Shown here: one piece after another, positions 1 to 5,019 of the stretch | Layout: each line of letters opens with the position of its first letter | Position numbering within the stretch: position 1 is the stretch's first letter | From: Bog-756 sp036513075 | GTDB lineage: Bacteria; Actinomycetota; Acidimicrobiia; Acidimicrobiales; RAAP-2 | Assembly: GCA_036513075.1 (NCBI GenBank) | Contig: DATBZS010000097.1 | Coordinates: forward strand, 1 to 9,672 | Direction: 5' to 3' | Length of the DNA: 9,672 nucleotides | Made by a program: the position numbers and the translations under genes | The notes under the pieces: model-generated | Databases searched by the model: none | What the model was told of the DNA's origin: nothing | The model's input: only the letters and a program-made list of their open reading frames with translations

Positions 1-355
1 GGGGCGTGACATCCGAAACTGAATGACAACACCGGGGCACTTCACGCCCGCGATGTGGTTCGCTCGACAAGATCGATCGCCACCATCAACTCGCTGGCGA
101 CTCCGCCGTCACCAAGGGGTCGGACGAATGATCGAGGTTAGTCCTTGGGGAGAGGTTGCGCCCGATCCGCAAGAACCGTCCCCGTTCTACCAAAGGCCGT
201 ACGAACGGGACGTCACGATTCGGCGAACAATCGGTGACCTCACGGTGACGTCGAGGTGAGCCCACTCAGGACCATCGAGTGTGGTGGCACGGCCGGGGTG
301 GACCCGCATATCCTGCGGCGGCACATCTCAACGCCTCACCAACGAAGGGAGTTCC
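1..355. other. Leading region with no supportable gene
   Basis: No convincing gene is visible here. Bases 1-26 can be read in one plus frame as a short run ending in TGA (24-26), which could be the tail of an upstream gene cut by the window edge, but it is too short to identify. A plus-strand open frame at 23-259 (78 codons) has an arginine/proline-rich product typical of a chance frame in high-GC DNA, no clear ribosome binding site and no family I recognise. Several TGACGTC- and GTGACCTCACGG-like bases near 210-255 look partly symmetric but form no clean dyad. The last 100 bases presumably carry the promoter of the small gene at 356. Confidence 0.4.
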
Positions 356-529
356 ATGATCATCTTCGCGATCGTCGCCGTCGGTCTCGTGGTCATCGTG
401 GCCGGGGGCTTCGCCGGTCGGAGCCGGCAGAACCGCACCCGCGAGCAGAATGCACGCAACGCGACCCACAAGACGACCCACCACGGCAAGGACGCCCACA
501 AGTCGCGGGGACGCGGACGGGGTCACTGA
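356..529 (+). CDS. Small membrane-anchored basic protein
   Basis: The 57-residue product has one hydrophobic segment at residues 1-19 (MIIFAIVAVGLVVIVAGGF), followed by a strongly basic, hydrophilic tail rich in Arg, Lys, His, Asn and Thr that ends in an RGRGRGH-like stretch. The likely topology is a single N-terminal membrane anchor with the basic tail in the cytoplasm, which fits the positive-inside rule. I chose the ATG at 356 because a purine-rich AAGGGAG ribosome binding site lies at 345-351, about four bases upstream. The same frame is open further upstream to 281, but that extension has no hydrophobic or family character. I do not recognise a family. The gene is convergent with the amidohydrolase gene, with only 19 bases between the two stop codons. 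Confidence 0.6.
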   Translation: MIIFAIVAVGLVVIVAGGFAGRSRQNRTREQNARNATHKTTHHGKDAHKSRGRGRGH

Positions 530-548
530 TTCCCGGTTGTGGTCCGGC

Positions 549-1739
549 TCAGGTCGGTCGGAGGGTGAGCAGCTCCTGAACGTTGTCGAAGAGAATTCTC
601 TTCTTTTCGTCGGCGTTGAATTCCTTGAGCTCGCGGATGTACTCGATCGGCTCCGGTAGCGCTTCGATGTGAGGCCAGTCCGAGCCGAAGATCACGCGGT
701 CAGGGCCGACGCAGTCAGCGACGGTGTTGACGTCGTCTTCCCAGAACGGGTTGATCCACACGTGGCGGCGGAAGGTGTCGATCGGATCGTCCTTCCAGTA
801 CCCGGGCATCTTGTTGGCCGTCGAGCGGACCTTGGCCAGGAGGTCGGGCAGGAACTGGGCACCGTTCTCCACCGAGGCGATGCGCAGATTCGGGAAGCGG
901 ACGAACATATTCTCGAACACAGCGGACAGCAGGTAGTCCCGGATGGCCTGCTCGATGGCGAATGATTTGATCGAGGGCTTCCACCCGCCGCTGAACGTCG
1001 CACCGAATCCATCCACGGCGTAGCCATTGGAGGAGATTCCGCTGTCGGCGGCGTGGACGACCACAGTGATTCCGGCGTCGTTGGCCAACTGCCAGAAACC
1101 GTCGAAGAGCGTGTCGAACGGCGAGCGCCGGCCGAGTGCCGTGGTCGGCGCCGCCGGGCGCATGACGATCATCCGGGCACCCTGCTCCAGCGCCCAGGTC
1201 AGCTCTTCCACGGCCCAGGCCGGATCGGCCAGCGTCACATAGGGGGCGGCGTAAATGCGGTCCTGGTGATTGACGCCCCAATCCTCGACTAACCATCGGT
1301 TGAACGCCCGGAACAGGTGGCAGACGGCTTCAGGATCGTGGGCCAACGGCTCCTCGTAGATCATCCCGAGGGTCGGGAACAGGAGGCAGCCGGCCAGGCC
1401 CTGCTCGTCGAGGGTGGTCACCCGGGCAGCCGGTTCGCGGTACGCGGGCCGGATGGACTCCCTCCGAGACAGGAATTCCATCGGGTTGCGATTGTCCGGG
1501 TTTCCCCGGAAGTAGTCGTACATGGCGCCCGGCATGGCGATCGGGTCGAACGTGGGGTTGGTGACTGCCCTGCTCACCTGGCCGCCGATGACGTGGTAGT
1601 TGCGCCCGTTGATCTCGCACCACTGGACGACGCGCGGACCGAGGGCGGGGTCGAGATGTCGGGTGAAGGCGTCCACCGCCTCGTAGTAGTGGTTGTCGGC
1701 GTCAAACACCGGGTGGCCGAGTGCTGCTGCATCACTCAT
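549..1739 (-). CDS. Amidohydrolase-family (Amidohydro_2) metal-dependent hydrolase
   Basis: The 396-residue product belongs to the amidohydrolase 2 group of TIM-barrel hydrolases and decarboxylases (ACMSD-like superfamily). What shows this: an N-terminal DADNHYYE motif at residues 13-20 in the place of the usual DxH metal-binding strand; VVVHAADSG, with a candidate metal-ligand histidine at 229; VENGAQFLP at 290-298; and a C-terminal GSDWPH motif at 352-357, whose Asp354 is the usual catalytic/metal aspartate. Length is normal for actinobacterial members. The substrate cannot be read from sequence; relatives act on aromatic carboxylates and on amides or lactones. I chose the ATG at 1739 because a GAGGAG ribosome binding site lies seven bases upstream; the frame is open to 1871, but that extension is low-complexity and lacks family character. 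The gene appears to stand alone, divergent from the gamma-carbonic-anhydrase gene. Confidence 0.88.
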   Translation of the reverse strand: MSDAAALGHPVFDADNHYYEAVDAFTRHLDPALGPRVVQWCEINGRNYHVIGGQVSRAVTNPTFDPIAMPGAMYDYFRGNPDNRNPMEFLSRRESIRPAYREPAARVTTLDEQGLAGCLLFPTLGMIYEEPLAHDPEAVCHLFRAFNRWLVEDWGVNHQDRIYAAPYVTLADPAWAVEELTWALEQGARMIVMRPAAPTTALGRRSPFDTLFDGFWQLANDAGITVVVHAADSGISSNGYAVDGFGATFSGGWKPSIKSFAIEQAIRDYLLSAVFENMFVRFPNLRIASVENGAQFLPDLLAKVRSTANKMPGYWKDDPIDTFRRHVWINPFWEDDVNTVADCVGPDRVIFGSDWPHIEALPEPIEYIRELKEFNADEKKRILFDNVQELLTLRPT

Positions 1740-1778
1740 GGACGATCTCCTCGTAACGGGGCCCGACAGGCATACTTG

Positions 1779-1784
1779 AGTGTA
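1779..1784 (-). promoter_or_regulatory. Candidate -10 element for the amidohydrolase gene
   Basis: Read on the minus strand the bases are TACACT, matching the TAnnnT core of actinobacterial -10 elements. It would place the transcript start roughly 30 bases before the ATG at 1739, leaving room for the observed GAGGAG ribosome binding site. A -35 match (TCGACG, about 19 bases upstream) is poor, so the call rests on the -10 and position alone. Confidence 0.3.
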
Positions 1785-1857
1785 CGTCGCCCCTGGTTGT
1801 AGCCGTCGATCGGGCGTCGTCCGTGCACGGCCGGCGCCGCCTGTGGTGGTGGTGCCG

Positions 1858-1863
1858 TACAGT
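1858..1863 (+). promoter_or_regulatory. Candidate -10 element of a leaderless transcript
   Basis: TACAGT ends seven bases before the A of the ATG at 1870, so a transcript started from it would begin at or next to the start codon. No ribosome binding site is visible upstream of that ATG, only GTG repeats, which agrees with leaderless translation, common in actinobacteria. No -35 element is evident. Confidence 0.35.
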
Positions 1864-1869
1864 CCGGAC

Positions 1870-2388
1870 ATGCCGATCTACCGACTGGGCAACCGGGTGC
1901 CCCAGATCCATCCCGAGGCCTACATTCACCCCGAGGCGGTACTGATCGGCGACGTGACCGTCGGCTCAGAATCGACGGTGTGGCCGGGGGCCGTTCTACG
2001 GGGCGACTACGGGACCATCACCGTCGGCGAGCGCTCGTCAGTCCAGGACGGGACGGTCATCCACGCTGGCCCCGGATTCCCGACCGTCGTCGGTGATGGG
2101 TGCGTCATCGGCCACCTGGCCCACTTGGAGGGCTGCACCATGGAGGACGAGTCACTGGTCGGCTCGGGCTCGGCAGTTCTGCACTGGGCCTTGGTCGGCA
2201 CGGGGGCCACCGTTGGGGCCAACGCGGTGGTGCCCAACCGCATGTCGGTACCGCCGGGTTCGCTCGCACTCGGCGTTCCGGCCACGATCCGGCCTGATGC
2301 GTCCAACCTCACCATGATCCGGCTGTCGGCCGACGAGTACGTGGCCAACGGTCACCGCTACCGGGAGACCCTCGAGCGCATCGACTGA
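1870..2388 (+). CDS. Gamma-carbonic-anhydrase-like hexapeptide-repeat protein
   Basis: The 172-residue product is a left-handed beta-helix protein of the gamma carbonic anhydrase family (YrdA/PaaY/CamH type), probably a trimer with metal sites between subunits. Family motifs are clear: WPGAVLRGDYG with Arg44 and Asp46, VQDGTVIH with Gln59, Asp60 and first-ligand His65, then IGHLAHLEGC with second-ligand His82, and LGVPATIR at the end of the helix, before a short C-terminal helix. In classical members a third histidine lies five residues after the second (GHxxxLHG); here that position is Glu87, and an extra His85 is present. Activity as a true carbonic anhydrase is therefore uncertain; many relatives have unknown substrates or act as acyl-CoA hydrolases. 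I chose the ATG at 1870 because family similarity starts there. The 3' end overlaps the convergent serine-triplet gene by 31 bases. Confidence 0.88.
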   Translation: MPIYRLGNRVPQIHPEAYIHPEAVLIGDVTVGSESTVWPGAVLRGDYGTITVGERSSVQDGTVIHAGPGFPTVVGDGCVIGHLAHLEGCTMEDESLVGSGSAVLHWALVGTGATVGANAVVPNRMSVPPGSLALGVPATIRPDASNLTMIRLSADEYVANGHRYRETLERID

Positions 2389-2714
2389 CCGCGGACCGCC
2401 AGGCGGGTCTTGGTCGAGCGGTAGGAGAGGATGGCGAACGCTGAGCGGGCCGACAGGGCCGAGGCCACGGAGGCGACGCTGGCGAACGAGGCCAGCGAAG
2501 CGAATGAACCCGCCGAACCGATCGACAGGATCGAGCCGACCGAACCGATCGAGAGGATCGACCCCGTCGAGTTGATCGACAGGATCGAGCCGGTCGAGTT
2601 GACCGACCACAGCGAGCCCCGGTTCGACTTCCGGCCGGCTGGTGGGTGCGAAGACGCCACGGGATCCTCGAGGTCGACTCGCTGCACGCTGACCGGCTCG
2701 TCGGGAGCGGTCAC
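2358..2714 (-). CDS. Serine-triplet (Sxx)n repeat protein, last gene of DUF2889 operon
   Basis: The 118-residue product starts with a GTG whose last two bases are shared with the TGA stop of the lipoprotein gene (GTGA overlap). Residues 1-33 are polar and probably disordered. From residue 34 to 91 serine occurs at every third position without a break (20 serines: 34, 37, 40 to 91); after Ala94 it resumes at 97 and 100. The other two positions are small or hydrophobic (Ile-Leu, Thr-Gly, Val-Gly, Ile-Gly, later Phe-Ala and Val-Ala). At the N-terminal side the triplets group into a nine-residue unit, SILSINSTG-like. The tail (101-118) is basic, with six arginines and one lysine. There is no signal peptide. 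I recall similar SILSIGSAG-type hypothetical proteins from actinobacteria but know no function. The opposite strand of the same DNA is also open (2431-2730), so strand choice rests mainly on the operon junction. Confidence 0.6.
   Translation of the reverse strand: MTAPDEPVSVQRVDLEDPVASSHPPAGRKSNRGSLWSVNSTGSILSINSTGSILSIGSVGSILSIGSAGSFASLASFASVASVASALSARSAFAILSYRSTKTRLAVRGQSMRSRVSR
2436..2615 (-). repeat. 27-bp / 9-bp tandem coding repeat
   Basis: This is the DNA behind the serine-triplet tract. On the plus strand, GATCGACAGGATCGAG-like and CCGGTCGAG/CCGACCGAA-like blocks recur about every 27 bases between roughly 2515 and 2600, with a weaker nine-base periodicity continuing to about 2440. 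Copies differ by scattered, mostly synonymous or conservative changes, so this is an old, selected repeat rather than a fresh expansion. Such tracts can change copy number by slippage. Confidence 0.6.
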
Positions 2715-3226
2715 GGTGACGGTGTCTTGATCGGGTTGCCGGCGGGGGAGAGCACGTACCAAAGGCCGCCGGCGTTGGTGAGGGCCTGGCCGGTGGCATG
2801 GCCCGGCACCCTGTCCGGAGGCCAAACGTAGAGCGGCCACCCGTTGTAGGTGACCTGAGTGCTGCCGTCAGTGCGGGTTGCCGTTCCGAGTAGTGACTCC
2901 TGAATGCCGGGGCCGGCTACCGGGCGGGTGACGTTCGGGGGCAGCACTACCGGGGGCCACTGGATGGCGCAGATGTCGTAGCAGCGTGACGGTGCGTCCC
3001 GGACGTCGTTGGCGAACATGTACACGGTGATGCCCTTGCCGTCGACCAGCACTGTTCCCAGGCCGTTGATCGTGCCGGTGGTGACCTCGTACTCGGGACC
3101 GTGGGCCAGCACCGGGGGCTTGGACGTGAACGGCGACTTGATCGACGTGCCGTTGCTGCACCCCGCAGCCAGGACAGCGATGATCAGTACGGCGGTGGCC
3201 ACCGCCGTCCGGCGTCGGACCGTCAC
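2711..3226 (-). CDS. Lipoprotein with two Yx(F/W)xxD motifs (Lipoprotein_15 / COG4315 type)
   Basis: The 171-residue product is a predicted exported lipoprotein. Residues 4-6 are arginines, 8-22 form the hydrophobic core, and AAGC places the lipidated cysteine at 23. The mature part carries the two repeats that mark the secreted Lipoprotein_15 family: YMFAND at 69-74, followed by Cys82, Cys86 and Trp90, and YVWPPD at 133-138, followed by a GQAL segment and a C-terminal GGLWYVLSP strand. The family's function is not established; the two cysteines are close enough to form a disulfide or bind metal after export. I chose the GTG at 3226 because it gives a complete signal peptide and overlaps the upstream TGA as GTGA. 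The frame is open further upstream, but only antisense-like sequence would be added. It is the middle gene of a three-gene operon. Confidence 0.82.
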   Translation of the reverse strand: MTVRRRTAVATAVLIIAVLAAGCSNGTSIKSPFTSKPPVLAHGPEYEVTTGTINGLGTVLVDGKGITVYMFANDVRDAPSRCYDICAIQWPPVVLPPNVTRPVAGPGIQESLLGTATRTDGSTQVTYNGWPLYVWPPDRVPGHATGQALTNAGGLWYVLSPAGNPIKTPSP

Positions 3227-3840
3227 GACGTGTCGCCCCGGTCGAGGAAGGTGACGAGGGCAGGGGAGGGATAGCCACCCACGCCAGGCCTCCAGCCTGC
3301 CGCCAACTTCTGATCGGCGATGCCGCCCTCGGCCCAGATGTGACAGGAATTCCTCGCCCACGGGCTGCCCGTGCCAGCTCCCGCGGCCAGGATGTCCTCG
3401 GACTCGCCCTGGCTGACTGCGAACGCCCGGCCCGAGGTGATCGATTGGATCACCACGGGCCCGAGTGAGCGGGCCAGATGCTCGAGATGGGTGCAACCGC
3501 GCGGGCCGCCGAAGCGCGCCTGGACTTCGCGGGTGTAGCCCCGGGCCACATTGAGGCCCACGAGGCCGGCGAAAGCGGTCTTTATAGTTGGGCACTCGGT
3601 ATGGGGGAACGCATGCATCTCGGCGGTGGCTCCGGTGATAGCGAGGTCGGCCGTGCGCACCCGGACCCGCAGCTCCATGTCGTGGACGATGGCCACCGCG
3701 CTTCCGTCCTCAGCCCATGGGCGGGAGTCGGTCAGCCGCCCCACCACGACCATGTCGTCGCCATCGACGTAGGCCCGGTAGTCGATCGAGCGACGGTGGA
3801 GCGGCACGGCATTGTCCTCGGGACTCGGGACGACCGTCAC
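3223..3840 (-). CDS. DUF2889 domain protein
   Basis: The 205-residue product matches my recollection of the DUF2889 family. It has an N-terminal LHRRSIDYRAYVDGDD strand pattern (about residues 14-29), then GRLTDSRPW, a central HDMELRVRV, a CPTI-type cysteine near 83, and the most conserved block, GYTREVQARFGGPRGCTHL, at roughly 101-119. No signal peptide or membrane segment is seen, so the protein is probably cytoplasmic. Molecular function of the family is not known to me. The start is a GTG at 3840; an in-frame stop lies 17 codons upstream with no other start between, and no good ribosome binding site is visible. A second GTG at 3807 sits directly before the conserved block and is a possible alternative. 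Its TGA overlaps the lipoprotein start (GTGA), making it the first gene of the operon. Confidence 0.82.
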   Translation of the reverse strand: MTVVPSPEDNAVPLHRRSIDYRAYVDGDDMVVVGRLTDSRPWAEDGSAVAIVHDMELRVRVRTADLAITGATAEMHAFPHTECPTIKTAFAGLVGLNVARGYTREVQARFGGPRGCTHLEHLARSLGPVVIQSITSGRAFAVSQGESEDILAAGAGTGSPWARNSCHIWAEGGIADQKLAAGWRPGVGGYPSPALVTFLDRGDTS

Positions 3841-3884
3841 GGGACGGGACCGCGGAGAGGGGGCGGGAGCACGTGCATCGGACG

Positions 3885-3913
3885 ATCATGACCTGCCCCA
3901 GGGCACGGGCCAA
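3885..3913 (-). promoter_or_regulatory. Candidate promoter of the DUF2889 operon
   Basis: On the minus strand TTGGCC (3913-3908) and CATGAT (3890-3885) stand 17 bases apart, each matching the sigma-70-type consensus at four of six positions. Transcription would start near 3878, about 38 bases before the GTG at 3840. Match quality is modest. Confidence 0.33.
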
Positions 3914-3934
3914 ATCACCGGCGAGCGGATTCGG

Positions 3935-3962
3935 TCACACGCACGTAATTACGGACGTGTGA
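3935..3962. promoter_or_regulatory. 28-bp dyad, likely operator upstream of ftsR
   Basis: TCACACG (3935-3941) and CGTGTGA (3956-3962) are perfect 7-bp inverted arms around an 8-bp palindrome, GTAATTAC (3945-3952), with three-base spacers on both sides. The dyad abuts an AT-rich stretch including TGTGATATT (3958-3966), which fits an extended -10 element for ftsR. MerR-family regulators typically bind dyads next to or between promoter elements, so autoregulation by the adjacent FtsR is plausible, but a different regulator controlling the divergent operon is equally possible. Confidence 0.5.
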
Positions 3963-3977
3963 TATTGTTAAAGCCCA

Positions 3978-4010
3978 GGTTGACCGTGAGGTTTTCGGTC
4001 ACCGTGAACC
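3978..4010. promoter_or_regulatory. Imperfect inverted repeat in the ftsR leader
   Basis: GGTTGACCGTGA (3978-3989) and TCACCGTGAACC (3999-4010) are inverted with 10 of 12 positions paired around a nine-base centre. ACCGTGA also occurs as a direct repeat within both arms. It ends 22 bases before the ftsR ATG, so it could be a second operator or a hairpin in the 5' leader. Confidence 0.4.
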
Positions 4011-4032
4011 TTTGATCGAGGTGGAGGATCCC

Positions 4033-4599
4033 ATGGCGCGTCGCACCGAGCAGACAACCGAGGAAGCCCGTCCGGCGACCACGATGACCGGCCCGGTCGA
4101 CGGTTTCCGTGGCACGCAGGTGTGCGCCATCGTGGGCATCACCTACCGACAGCTCGACTACTGGGCGAGGACCGATCTGCTGCGCCCCTCGATCGTCGAC
4201 GCCACCGGTTCAGGAAGCCAGCGCCGCTACTCGTATGGCGATGTGCTCGAACTCAAGGTGATCAAGCGCCTCCTCGACGCAGGGCTCAAACTCCAGCAGG
4301 CGCGCCAGGCTGTTGAGTGTCTCCGTGGCGACCTCGGCGTCGACCTGGCTTCCGCACAACTCGTGCTGGCCGACAGCCGCTCGATCCTCGCCACTTCCGA
4401 CGGTGAGCTGGTCGACCTCCTTGCCGGTGGGCAGGGCGTGTTCAACGTGCTGCCATTGTCGGGCGTGGTGTCCGAACTCGAGGCAGCCATCGTGGAACTG
4501 ACCGCCGCCGCGGCGGCCCCGGCGACGGACAATCCAACTCCCGACGAGCGACATCCGGCTGCCGCCTACCTGGCGGCGGGCGAGTCCCCTCGGCGGTGA
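4033..4599 (+). CDS. ftsR: MerR-type transcriptional regulator, FtsR/Rv1828 family
   Basis: The 188-residue product has a disordered N-terminus (1-24), then a MerR-type winged helix-turn-helix at about 25-98. Hallmarks are GITYRQLDYWARTDLL at 35-50, the wing SGSQRRYSYGDV at 60-71, and LKVIKRLLDAGLKLQQARQAVECLR. The C-terminal domain contains DLLAGGQGVFNVLPLSG, also typical of Rv1828/FtsR rather than metal- or drug-sensing MerR proteins. FtsR of Corynebacterium is a transcriptional regulator of ftsZ; Rv1828 is the mycobacterial counterpart. This protein is shorter than Rv1828 mainly at the C-terminus. I chose the ATG at 4033, with GGTGGAGG at 4020-4027 as ribosome binding site; a TTG at 4012 would add only seven residues. 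Two dyads upstream suggest tight, possibly self-directed, control. Its stop overlaps the start of the nuclease gene. Confidence 0.85.
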   Translation: MARRTEQTTEEARPATTMTGPVDGFRGTQVCAIVGITYRQLDYWARTDLLRPSIVDATGSGSQRRYSYGDVLELKVIKRLLDAGLKLQQARQAVECLRGDLGVDLASAQLVLADSRSILATSDGELVDLLAGGQGVFNVLPLSGVVSELEAAIVELTAAAAAPATDNPTPDERHPAAAYLAAGESPRR

Positions 4600-4994
4600 C
4601 TCCCGACTTCGTGCAGCCACCGGATCACAAGTCGCGCCGCGGTGTGCGCTTCGCGCACGAGTCCGAGCAACGATTCGCCCGGATCCTCGACTTCTACGGT
4701 GTGGAGTGGGAGTACGAGCCTGTCGAGTTCGTCCTCGACTGGAGTACCGACCTGCGTCCGACCTCCGCCTTTCGACCGGACTTCTGGCTGCCCCGCCCCG
4801 GCCTTTTCGTCGAAGTGACGACACTCAACCAGCGACTCGTCACGAAGAAGAACGGCAAGGTCCGGCGCTTGGCCGAGCTGTACCCCGAGGTGCGGGTCAC
4901 CCTGCTCTATCAGCGCGACACCCTGGCCCTCCTGGCCAAGTACGGACTCGCTGGCGACAGTGCCGGTCGGGCTGCTGTGGCCCGTTCCGCCTGA
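4596..4994 (+). CDS. Small PD-(D/E)XK-like endonuclease domain protein
   Basis: The 132-residue product shows the order of a PD-(D/E)XK nuclease fold: a helix with Glu24 (HESEQRFARIL), a strand with WEYEP (38-42), FRPDFWLP with Asp62, FVEVTT with Glu73 and Thr75, then Lys84/Lys88 and a C-terminal VRVTLLYQRD strand followed by LLAKYG. In this superfamily the Asp, the Glu-x-Lys/Thr pair and the first-helix Glu hold metal for phosphodiester cleavage; here the middle motif is E-x-T with a downstream lysine. Similar domains occur in actinobacteria and chloroflexi, sometimes, as I recall, joined to a phosphoribosyltransferase. The GTG start at 4596 shares TG with the ftsR stop (GTGA), and there is no independent ribosome binding site, so translation is probably coupled. 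Substrate (DNA or RNA) is unknown. Confidence 0.68.
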   Translation: MTPDFVQPPDHKSRRGVRFAHESEQRFARILDFYGVEWEYEPVEFVLDWSTDLRPTSAFRPDFWLPRPGLFVEVTTLNQRLVTKKNGKVRRLAELYPEVRVTLLYQRDTLALLAKYGLAGDSAGRAAVARSA

Positions 4995-5007
4995 CCGTCT
5001 CCGGCGA

Positions 5008-5013
5008 TAGCCT
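5008..5013 (+). promoter_or_regulatory. Candidate -10 element of a leaderless gcvT transcript
   Basis: TAGCCT ends seven bases before the GTG at 5020, the same geometry as the TACAGT/ATG pair at 1858-1870. No ribosome binding site precedes the GTG. It fits a TAnnnT leaderless promoter, but the motif is short and could be chance. Confidence 0.28.
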
Positions 5014-5019
5014 GCTCGG

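Noticed and set aside
23..259. Plus-strand 78-codon open frame at the window start
   Set aside because: No ribosome binding site, no recognised family, and unconvincing composition; kept only as a remark in the leading region.
1317..1802. Plus-strand open frame opposite the amidohydrolase
   Set aside because: It lies opposite well-conserved amidohydrolase sequence and has Val/Gly/Arg-biased composition typical of antisense.
2515..2600. CRISPR array or satellite repeat
   Set aside because: The 27-base repeats have no unique spacers, are imperfect, and keep a coding frame; they are explained by the serine-triplet protein.
4995..5019. Glycine riboswitch upstream of gcvT
   Set aside because: Only 25 bases separate gcvT from the preceding gene, far too short for a glycine aptamer, and no aptamer-like sequence is seen.
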